NCBI GenBank assembly: GCA_017448975.1
Contig: JAFSKN010000040.1
Span: 1 to 64,000 of the forward strand
DNA: 64,000 nucleotides
Direction: 5' to 3'
From: Clostridia bacterium
Lineage (GTDB): Bacteria > Bacillota > Clostridia > Christensenellales > Aristaeellaceae
Shown: one piece after another, positions 16,317 through 23,861 of the stretch
Numbering within the stretch: position 1 is the stretch's first letter
Layout of the letters: every line of letters begins with the position of its first letter
Program-made: the position numbers and the translations under genes
Notes under the pieces: model-generated
The model's database searches: none
The model's input: the letters and a program-made list of their open reading frames with translations, nothing else
Told to the model about the DNA's origin: nothing

Positions 16317-17357
16317 GTGTATTCATCGGAATACTTATCCACATACCCGTATTTTCAGAACGTGCTGGAAAGCGTGCCTTTGTTCGCGGTGCACGATTCC
16401 CTGACGGGGCTGATTGCCAGAAAGTATATGCTGGAATTCATCCGCGATCTGATCGAGCGCCGGGTGCCCTTCACCTTGGGGATCATTGATCTGGACAATT
16501 TCAAGAGCATCAACGATCATTACGGCCACGCCACGGGCGACGGGGTGCTGTCCCAGCTGGGCCAGACCCTGCGGGACTGCGTGGGCCCTGACGGCCTGGC
16601 AGGGCGTTTCGGCGGGGACGAATTGCTGATGGTCTATTTCAAGAGCAACGCTTATCAGCATATCCATGATCTTTACGACAGCTTTTTTTCGGGCGGGCGT
16701 CTGCTCCGCCGCACCTATACCGTGAACGGCCACGCCCTGTTTATCACCGGCACCGTGGGCAGCGCCTCCTACCCCGAGGACGCCAAGGATTACGACGGCC
16801 TCTTCGCCAAAGTGGATAAAACCCTGTACCGGGGCAAATCCAAGGGCCGCAACTGCTACATCATCTATGTGGAGGGCAAGCACGGCCACCTGGAAATCCC
16901 CAAGCTGGCCAAGCACAGCCTGTACGACACCCTGCGGGAAATGGCCGAGGCCTTTGACCAGGGCGTGGACACGGAAGAAAAGCTGCGCTGGGGCTTCGCG
17001 CCCATCCGGGAAAATCTGCGCATGAACACCCTCATGTATCTGGACGGCGAGGGCAGGCTCCGGGACGTGATTTCCGGCCAGGACTTGGGCGTGACCGGCC
17101 ACGTGGACGCCCTGATGGAAAACGGGCTGTACGCGCCCGACAACCTGGCCGAATGTTACGAGGCGAACCGCGTCCTGGCCATGGCTCTGGTAAAAGCGGG
17201 CTATGAATCGGCCCTGTTTTTCCGCCTGGAGGGTGGGACGCGGGGTTTCCGCTGCCTGATCCTGTGCCCGGAACCCCATACCATGCATATCTGGCAGGAC
17301 GAGGAACGCTGCGCCGCATTCTTCCTCGCCCGCCTGCTGAACGGCGCGGAAAAGTAA
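16317..17357 (+). CDS. Soluble GGDEF-domain protein (probable diguanylate cyclase)
   Basis: 346 residues, no membrane segment. The GGDEF domain (about 25-185) has DSLTGLIARKY, IIDLDNFKSINDHYGHATGD and the active-site motif RFGGDELL. GGDEL is a tolerated variant, so synthesis of cyclic-di-GMP from two GTP is likely. No RxxD inhibitory site is seen just upstream. The C-terminal half (about 190-346) is unrecognised and may be a sensory or partner-binding domain. The start is placed at GTG 16317 because AAAGGAGG lies 8 bases upstream; the in-frame ATG at 16272 has no such site. It is followed after 51 bases by an EAL gene, suggesting joint control of the messenger. Confidence 0.85.
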   Translation: MYSSEYLSTYPYFQNVLESVPLFAVHDSLTGLIARKYMLEFIRDLIERRVPFTLGIIDLDNFKSINDHYGHATGDGVLSQLGQTLRDCVGPDGLAGRFGGDELLMVYFKSNAYQHIHDLYDSFFSGGRLLRRTYTVNGHALFITGTVGSASYPEDAKDYDGLFAKVDKTLYRGKSKGRNCYIIYVEGKHGHLEIPKLAKHSLYDTLREMAEAFDQGVDTEEKLRWGFAPIRENLRMNTLMYLDGEGRLRDVISGQDLGVTGHVDALMENGLYAPDNLAECYEANRVLAMALVKAGYESALFFRLEGGTRGFRCLILCPEPHTMHIWQDEERCAAFFLARLLNGAEK

Positions 17358-17408
17358 GGAGTTATCTCAATATTTATATATTTTTTTGACCGTGAGGAGT
17401 CCTGATTC

Positions 17409-19310
17409 ATGATCCGCCAAATCACCTTCGCCGGTTATTCCCCTATCGGAGATCTGACGGCTGTATCCATCTGTGTGGTTATGGCCTGTTTGATTTATTT
17501 TTCCTACACCAACAAAACCCGCAGCTTCCGCGTGTTCATTTCCCTGATCGTGCTGATCGCGGCGGCGGCCATTACCAACGTGTTCACCTACACCGTGGCG
17601 GTGCATGGGGGGTATATAGGGCTGGCCAACGGGCTGCGGTGCGCGTTTCACGCCCTGCTGTATCTGGTGTTCGTGCATTATGTGATTTATATCATCGCCG
17701 TCACCCGGGTGGAAAAGCCGGAGAAGGGCATTTATTTCGCGGTGGCGGCGGGGCTGCTTGTTTTGATGACGGTGTTGGAGGCGGTATTTGTTTCTCAGGA
17801 CGGCGGGCTGTTCATCACCGGGGACGGCACGGTGAGCTATCGGGGCCGGAACATGTTTATGTACGGGTATTTGAGCTTTGTGGCCCTGATCATCCTGCTG
17901 CTGATCCGGGTGCGCAACCGGCTGTTCCGCCGGGTGATGCTGGGGTTTTACAGCTCCATGGCGGTTTCCTTTGGGATTCTGGCTGTGCAGCAATTGTTCC
18001 GGCAAAATTCCTACACGGTGGTCACCTTCCTGTACCCGGTGATCGCCATGTTTTACGTGATGCATTCCACGCCCTACGACGCCATGATGGGCGCCATCGA
18101 CAGCAGCGCCCTGGGCAATCTGGTGCGCTATGCCTATGAGCGGAAAAAGGATTTCGTTTTCATGAGCCTGTACCTGCACCAGTTCAACGAGGAAGGGAAA
18201 GCCTTTCCTGAAGACATGCAGGCCACGATCCGGCGCTTCAGCAGCGACTTTTTCAGGGGCGCGGTACTGTTTCAGGTGGATAACGGCCATGAAATGCTTT
18301 TGATTCCCGTGAGCCGCAATCCGGATTACGAAGACCGCATCCTCCGCATTTTGCAGGCTTTTGAACCAGAATACAAAAAATTCCAGTTCGATTACAAAAT
18401 CGTGATCGGGGAATCGGTGGAGGACATCAGCCGGAAAAACGAATACGTCAGTCTGGTGCGCCACGTGCACCTCCGCATGGCGGAAAACAGCGTGTACCGG
18501 GTAACGTCCAAGGACGTAGAACGGTTCAATTCCTACGAGGCGCTGATCAAAGAGCTGGAAAGCATCCACAACACCGCCGATTTGAACGATCCCCGGGTGC
18601 TGGTGCTGTTCCAGCCGGTGCTGAACATCAAAACCCGCCAGTACGATTCCGCCGAAGCCCTCATGCGCCTGCGCCTGCCGGACGGCACCATGGAATACCC
18701 GGACCGGTTCATTCCCCTGGCGGAGGAAAACGGGTTCATTCACACCATGACGGAAATCATCCTGCATAAAACCTGCGTGGAAATCAAAAAGCTGCTGGCG
18801 GCGGGCTGCCGTTTCGCCCGGGTGTCGGTGAACGTATCCGCCCTGGAATTGAAGGACGACCGCTTCTGCCAGGATATGATCGATATCATCTGCAATTGCG
18901 GCGTGCCGGAGGATATGATCGCCATTGAGCTGACGGAATCCCGCAGCGAGGACGATTTTATCCTGATGAAAAACAAAATATCGGAGCTGCGGGGGCAGGG
19001 GATCAAAATCTATCTGGACGATTTCGGCACGGGCTATTCCAATATGGAGCGCATCATGGCCCTGCCCTTCGACATCATCAAGTTCGACCGGTCCCTGGTG
19101 CAGGCCAGCGGAAGCAGCGAGCGCAGCGAAAAGCTGGTGGAGGGCCTGGCCGGCATGTTCTCCGAATTGCAGTACTCCGTGCTGTACGAGGGCGTGGAAA
19201 GCGAATCGGACGAAAAGCTGTGCAGCGAAATGTACGCCTCCTACCTCCAGGGCTACCGATATTCCCGCCCGATCCCGGCGGAGAAGCTGGCCGAATACTT
19301 TGAAAAATGA
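17409..19310 (+). CDS. Membrane EAL-domain cyclic-di-GMP phosphodiesterase
   Basis: 633 residues. The N-terminal third (about 15-225) has seven hydrophobic helices resembling the 7TM sensor modules of histidine kinases. A middle region (about 230-395) looks like a degenerate GGDEF or other alpha/beta domain without a GGDEF motif. The C-terminal EAL domain (about 400-633) has the catalytic set: EAL in SAEALMRLR, VNVSALEL, ELTES, DDFGTGYS, IIKFDRS and YEGVES. It should therefore cleave cyclic-di-GMP to pGpG at the membrane. The ATG follows GAGGAG. The stop overlaps the start of the next GGDEF gene (ATGA), so a hydrolase and a synthase are translationally coupled. Confidence 0.9.
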   Translation: MIRQITFAGYSPIGDLTAVSICVVMACLIYFSYTNKTRSFRVFISLIVLIAAAAITNVFTYTVAVHGGYIGLANGLRCAFHALLYLVFVHYVIYIIAVTRVEKPEKGIYFAVAAGLLVLMTVLEAVFVSQDGGLFITGDGTVSYRGRNMFMYGYLSFVALIILLLIRVRNRLFRRVMLGFYSSMAVSFGILAVQQLFRQNSYTVVTFLYPVIAMFYVMHSTPYDAMMGAIDSSALGNLVRYAYERKKDFVFMSLYLHQFNEEGKAFPEDMQATIRRFSSDFFRGAVLFQVDNGHEMLLIPVSRNPDYEDRILRILQAFEPEYKKFQFDYKIVIGESVEDISRKNEYVSLVRHVHLRMAENSVYRVTSKDVERFNSYEALIKELESIHNTADLNDPRVLVLFQPVLNIKTRQYDSAEALMRLRLPDGTMEYPDRFIPLAEENGFIHTMTEIILHKTCVEIKKLLAAGCRFARVSVNVSALELKDDRFCQDMIDIICNCGVPEDMIAIELTESRSEDDFILMKNKISELRGQGIKIYLDDFGTGYSNMERIMALPFDIIKFDRSLVQASGSSERSEKLVEGLAGMFSELQYSVLYEGVESESDEKLCSEMYASYLQGYRYSRPIPAEKLAEYFEK

Positions 19311-20701
19311 TTCCCTGCCGGAAGCGGCGCGAAAGAGGGTTGGGTCCATTGAAGATCATGAAAAAATTTGAAGGCGGAAAGGGCGTATCGGTCCACGCGC
19401 TGGTGCTGCCCCTGGTGATCGTGCTGGCGGTGCTGCACGTGGCGGTCATCTGGCTGTTTTTTTCCATCAGCACCCAAAGCAACCGCCTGTCCACCATCAT
19501 GCGCAACGCCGGAACGTACACCCAGGACGCCACCTCCCTGCTGGCAGGCTCCAGCACGCTGTCAGAAACGGCCAGCAGCTTTGTGCTGCTGCCCATCCTG
19601 GAAAACGGGGAAGTGAACGTGGGCCCCTTAAACGCCTACGCCCAGGAGCTGACGATGGATCGCCGGGGCGATCAGGTAATGGCCCGGTTCCGGGAATACG
19701 ATGTGAGCGCGGAAGCGGAGGCCCTGCTTGCCCAGGCGGCGGACAGCGCCAACCAGCTTTGGGAGGCTCAGCTGCACGCCCTGGCCTTGGTGAACGCCGT
19801 ATATCCCGTTCCCCAGACCCCGCCGCTGACGATCATTCCCCTGCCGGAGCTGACGGCGGAGGAAGCGGCCATGCCGGACGGGCAAAAGCTTTCCATCGCC
19901 CGGGGACTGTTGATAGGAACGGAATACGGGCAGAAAAAAAATGTCGTTTCTCAGAGCGTGAGCGGCTGCGTGGCCCTGATCCAGCAGCGATCCGCCCAGG
20001 AATCCGCCCGGACGTCCCAGCGCGTGGATTTGCTGCGAACGATGATGTGGGTGGCCACCCTATCCACCATGGCGATCCTGATCTGCGCCTTCATCATCAT
20101 GTATTTTAAGATCATTCGGCCTCTGGGGCGGTTTGAAAAGCTGATTCCCCAGGACGAATCCCTGGACGAAAAGCGGGGCTTTAGGGAAGTGCGACTGGTG
20201 GCGCGGGCGTATAACGGCGTGCTCAAACGCCGGAACGACCTGGATCAGATCCTGCGTTCCGCCGCCGAGACCGACGCCCTGACCAACCTGCCCAACCGCT
20301 ACCGGTTCGAGCAGTACGTGGTGGAATCCCCGGACAGCGGCTGTTCCATGGCCGTGGTGCTGTTCGACGTGAACTTCCTGAAGCGCACCAACGATACGGA
20401 AGGCCATTTGGCGGGGGACGAGCTGATCCGCCACGCGGCGGCCTGCATTGCCGCCTGTTTCGGGGAAAACTGCTTCCGCTTCGGCGGGGACGAGTTCGCC
20501 GCCATCGTGACGGACTGCACCCGCGATACCATCCGCGCCATGATCCGCCGGTTTGAAGAATTGGAAAAAAAGGAAGGCGTGAGCATTTCCCTGGGCTACG
20601 CCTATACCGACGACATTGGCAAAACCACTGTGAAGGACCTGCTGGACGAGGCGGACAAGTATATGTACGCCCAGAAGAAAATTGTGCATGAACAGAGCTG
20701 A
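19307..20701 (+). CDS. Membrane GGDEF-domain diguanylate cyclase
   Basis: 464 residues. A membrane helix (about 30-52), an extracytoplasmic helical sensor region (about 53-240), a second helix (about 245-267), a short HAMP-like linker and a GGDEF domain (about 310-460) with TDALTNLPNRYRF, LFDVNFLKRTNDTEGH and the intact motif RFGGDEFAA. No I-site RxxD is visible. It overlaps the EAL gene by four bases. The opposing enzymes and different sensor regions suggest one local circuit that tunes cyclic-di-GMP to two inputs. The first ATG was taken; a Met about 17 codons in is an alternative. Confidence 0.88.
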   Translation: MIPCRKRRERGLGPLKIMKKFEGGKGVSVHALVLPLVIVLAVLHVAVIWLFFSISTQSNRLSTIMRNAGTYTQDATSLLAGSSTLSETASSFVLLPILENGEVNVGPLNAYAQELTMDRRGDQVMARFREYDVSAEAEALLAQAADSANQLWEAQLHALALVNAVYPVPQTPPLTIIPLPELTAEEAAMPDGQKLSIARGLLIGTEYGQKKNVVSQSVSGCVALIQQRSAQESARTSQRVDLLRTMMWVATLSTMAILICAFIIMYFKIIRPLGRFEKLIPQDESLDEKRGFREVRLVARAYNGVLKRRNDLDQILRSAAETDALTNLPNRYRFEQYVVESPDSGCSMAVVLFDVNFLKRTNDTEGHLAGDELIRHAAACIAACFGENCFRFGGDEFAAIVTDCTRDTIRAMIRRFEELEKKEGVSISLGYAYTDDIGKTTVKDLLDEADKYMYAQKKIVHEQS

Positions 20702-20778
20702 GCGTGGAGGACAAACCGTTTTCGCGCCGAATAGGAACTTGGTAACTTTCGGAAACAAAGGACAGGAGGAGTTTTTCC

Positions 20779-23175
20779 ATGCAGTACGGTTATTTCGACA
20801 ACGCCCGCCGGGAATACGTGATCACCGACCCCCGCACGCCCATGCCCTGGGCCAACTATTTGGGCTCGCCGGAATACGGCGCCATCGTGACCCAGAACGC
20901 CGGCGGCTACAGCTTCGTCAAGTCCGGCGCGGCGGGACGCATCCTGCGCTATATGTTCAACCAGTTTGACGAGCCGGGCCGCTATATCTACCTGCGGGAC
21001 GAAGCGACCGGCGATTTCTGGTCCGCCTCCTGGCGGCCCGTGGAAAAGCCCCTTAAGGAATATGAAACCGTCACCCGCCACGGCACCAGCTACACCCAGA
21101 TCGAATCCGCCTACAACGGCATCGAAACCAAGGCCCTGTACTACGTGCCCATGGACGCCACCCACGAAGTCTGGCGTTTGGCCGTGACCAACACCGGCGA
21201 TACGCCCCGGAAGATCGGCGTGTTCGGCTACTGCGAATTCACCACCGACAGCTTCTATACCCAGGACCTGGTGAACATGCAGTACACCCAGTTCATCACC
21301 GTGACCGAATTCCACGAAAACCACATTTTGCAGCGCGTCAACCAGTTCTGCGGCGTGAACGAGAACGGCGAGAACGGCCGGGAGCGCTTCTTCGGACTGG
21401 CCGGGGCGGACGTGGTCAGCTACACCGGCCGCCGGGAACGGTTCCTTGGCGTGCACCGCTTCAACGCCCCCAAGGGCGTGCAGGAAGGCAAGCTGGATAA
21501 CAGCCTGAACTTCAACGGCAACCCCTGCGGCGCGCTGCATACGGTTCTCGAATTGCAGCCCGGCGAAACCAAAACCGTGGCCTTCCTCTTAGGCCAGAAG
21601 GGCGAACAGGAAGCCAAAGATTTGATCCGCCGCTACCGGGACACCGCCTACACCGTGGACGCGGAATGGCGCACCCTGATCGACTACTGGCACGGCAAGC
21701 TGAACAACCTGAACATCCACACCCCGGACGACAACCTGAACACCATGGTGAACACCTGGAACGCTTTCCAGTGCTTCACCACCTTCGTCTGGAGCCGCGC
21801 CGCCAGCCTGATCTACTGCGGCGAGCGCAACGGCTACGGCTACCGCGACACCGTGCAGGACATCCAGGGCATCATCCATCTGGACCCGCCCATGGCGAAG
21901 GACCGCATCCGCTTCATGCTCTCCGCCCAGGTGCACCACGGCGCGGGCCTGCCCCTGGTCAAGTATTCCCACAACCCCGGTCATGAGGACACCCCGGAGC
22001 AGGACAGCTATGTGAGGGAAACCGGCCATCCCGCCTACCGCGCCGACGACGCCATGTGGCTGTTCCCCACCGTGTACAAGTACATTGCCGAAACCGGCGA
22101 CAAGGACTTCCTGAATGAAGTGATCCCCTTCGCCGATTACGACGAGGGCACCGTCATCGAGCATTTGAAGCGCGCCATCGACTTTACCATGCATCATTTG
22201 GGCGCTCACGGCATGCCCGCCGGCCTCCACGCCGACTGGAACGACTGCCTGAAGTTAGGCGCTCAGGGCGAAAGCAGCTTCGTGGCCTTCCAGTTCTATC
22301 TGGCCCTGCGTCAGCTGGACGAGCTGCTGCCCGATACAGAGGAAAACAAGGCGTACAGCGCCTGGCTCAAGGAAACCGCCGAAAAGCAGCTGGCCCTCAT
22401 CAACCAGCATTTCTGGGAGGACGACCGCTTCCGCCGGGGCTACACCCAGGACGGCGCCGTCATCGGCAGCAAGCACGATCCCGAAGCCGCCATGTGGCTC
22501 AATCCCCAAAGCTGGTGCGTCATTTCCGGCGGCGCGACGAAAGAACAGGCTGAAAAGAGCATGGAAACCGTGTATCAGCTGCTCAACACCCCCAACGGCA
22601 TCGAGCTCATGACCCCCTGCTACCGCAAGCACGCCTTTGACGGCGCGGCCATGCTGCTCTTTAACCCCACCACCAAGGAAAACGGCGGTATCTTCTGCCA
22701 GGCCCAGGGCTGGGCCATCCTGGCCGAAGCCCTGCTGGGTCACGGCGGACGCGCCTTCCAGTACTTCAAGGAATCCTGCCCCGCCGCCTACAACGACCGG
22801 GCCGAGATCCGCGAGGTGGAGCCCTACGTCCACTCCCAGTTCATTGAGGGCCACGAAACGCCCCAGCCCGGCCGCGCCCACGTGCACTGGCTCACCGGCA
22901 CCGCCTCCACCGTCATGGTGGGCATGGTGGAAGGCATCTTAGGCCTGCGCCCCACCCCCGACGGCCTCCGCGTCTGCCCCGCCATCCCCGCGGCGTGGGA
23001 CGGATTCACCATGGAAAAGACCTTCCGGGGCAAGCGCCTCCATATCACCGTGGATAACGCCGCCCACCGCGAAAGCGGCGTGCAGAAGCTGCTGGTCAAC
23101 GGTCAGGCTGTCACCGCCCAAGTCCTCACCGACGATATGCTCCACGACGGCGACCAGATCACGGTGGTCATGTAA
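20779..23175 (+). CDS. GH94 disaccharide phosphorylase (cellobiose phosphorylase type)
   Basis: 798 residues, normal for GH94. These cytoplasmic enzymes split beta-linked disaccharides with phosphate, giving a sugar 1-phosphate and saving ATP. Family features are the N-terminal YGYFDNARREYVI, GYGYRDTVQDIQG and the catalytic-acid region GLHADWNDCLKLG (Asp in ADWND). RRYR-type helices and a C-terminal beta domain follow. Cellobiose is the most likely substrate, but chitobiose or cellobionate phosphorylases share these motifs. The ATG follows ACAGGAGGAG. No transporter or sugar regulator is adjacent; the gene follows the cyclic-di-GMP module after 77 bases and is followed by repeats. Confidence 0.9.
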   Translation: MQYGYFDNARREYVITDPRTPMPWANYLGSPEYGAIVTQNAGGYSFVKSGAAGRILRYMFNQFDEPGRYIYLRDEATGDFWSASWRPVEKPLKEYETVTRHGTSYTQIESAYNGIETKALYYVPMDATHEVWRLAVTNTGDTPRKIGVFGYCEFTTDSFYTQDLVNMQYTQFITVTEFHENHILQRVNQFCGVNENGENGRERFFGLAGADVVSYTGRRERFLGVHRFNAPKGVQEGKLDNSLNFNGNPCGALHTVLELQPGETKTVAFLLGQKGEQEAKDLIRRYRDTAYTVDAEWRTLIDYWHGKLNNLNIHTPDDNLNTMVNTWNAFQCFTTFVWSRAASLIYCGERNGYGYRDTVQDIQGIIHLDPPMAKDRIRFMLSAQVHHGAGLPLVKYSHNPGHEDTPEQDSYVRETGHPAYRADDAMWLFPTVYKYIAETGDKDFLNEVIPFADYDEGTVIEHLKRAIDFTMHHLGAHGMPAGLHADWNDCLKLGAQGESSFVAFQFYLALRQLDELLPDTEENKAYSAWLKETAEKQLALINQHFWEDDRFRRGYTQDGAVIGSKHDPEAAMWLNPQSWCVISGGATKEQAEKSMETVYQLLNTPNGIELMTPCYRKHAFDGAAMLLFNPTTKENGGIFCQAQGWAILAEALLGHGGRAFQYFKESCPAAYNDRAEIREVEPYVHSQFIEGHETPQPGRAHVHWLTGTASTVMVGMVEGILGLRPTPDGLRVCPAIPAAWDGFTMEKTFRGKRLHITVDNAAHRESGVQKLLVNGQAVTAQVLTDDMLHDGDQITVVM

Positions 23176-23206
23176 GGGACATATTGGGGGCTCTCCGCCC
23201 CCAGTT

Positions 23207-23417
23207 CCGCAGCCTCAATGGTCGCAGCTCCCCTTCATGGGGAGATTGCTCCCTTTCGGCTGATCTCACCGCCGATGAAATTCTGGCCGCAACCTCAAAG
23301 GTCGCAACTCTCCACAGGAGAGCTTGCTCCCTTTCGGTTGATCTCAGCCCTGACATGATATCCGCCACTGGCGGATGTCAGGGCTTCGTCCACAGGCGGT
23401 CATCGGCGGTTCGTCCC
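23207..23417 (+). repeat. Family-2 repeat copy a, interrupted by copy b
   Basis: First hairpin CTCCCC/GGGGAG (23228-23244), then the shared TTTCGGCTGATCTCA. The second stem has arms CCGCCGATGA (23269-23278) and TCATCGGCGG (23400-23409) that pair perfectly but are 121 bases apart, because copy b sits in the loop. Confidence 0.8.
23287..23391 (+). repeat. Family-2 repeat copy b, nested in the hairpin loop of copy a
   Basis: A complete unit of about 105 bases: CTCTCC/GGAGAG (23308-23322), TTTCGGTTGATCTCA, then GCCCTGACAT/ATGTCAGGGC (23347-23356 and 23375-23384) and the CTTCGTCC end. Confidence 0.85.
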
Positions 23418-23436
23418 CCGACCAGGGGCATGCATG

Positions 23437-23543
23437 TCCGCAACCTCAATCGGCGCAAGTCCGCTTCATGCGGACATTGCTTGTTTCGGTTGATCTCACC
23501 GCGGACGATACTCCCGCCGCTGGCGGTCGTCCGAGGTTCGTCC
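23437..23543 (+). repeat. Family-2 repeat copy c, nested in a family-1 end hairpin
   Basis: A complete unit: GTCCGC/GCGGAC (23459-23475), TTTCGGTTGATCTCA, CGGACGA/TCGTCCG (23502-23508 and 23527-23533), end GTTCGTCC. It lies in the loop between CCAGGG and CCCTGG of family-1 copy D. Confidence 0.85.
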
Positions 23544-23861
23544 CTGGACCCTCACCTGCGCATCCTATTTGACGCGACGAAAAAGCAATTTTTCGCTGTT
23601 GCTCGGAAAAAACGGCCAACCTTAGAGGCATTGTGTTTCTGGCCCGGTGGCTGAAAGCCGCCATCCCGGATGCAAGGCATCCGGGAAAAGCTGAAAAAAA
23701 CACCCGGAGGGAAAGCGAACTTTCCTTCCGGGGATTTTTTTGTTTTTTGGGCCAGAAGCCTTTGAGCTTCCATGTCTTCCAGCCACAGGCGAACATGTTT
23801 GTTCTTTCCGGCAAAGTTCATTCGCCTGTTGGGGTTCAGGGGCCGAAGAAGCCCCCTGTGG

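Larger units (their letters stand above)
23185..23858. repeat. Family-1 structured repeat, copy D, with family-2 elements inserted
   Basis: The left end is TGGGGGC/GCCCCCA at 23185-23203. The core at about 23635-23760 has TTCTGGCCC, CCGGATGC/GCATCCGG and a long hairpin tipped by AAAGCGAACTTT. The right end is near 23837-23858. Between the first end hairpin and the core, about 340 bases of family-2 repeat have been inserted, one unit lying exactly within the second end hairpin (CCAGGG at 23422 and CCCTGG at 23542). It fills the whole space between the GH94 and pullulanase stops. Confidence 0.8.
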
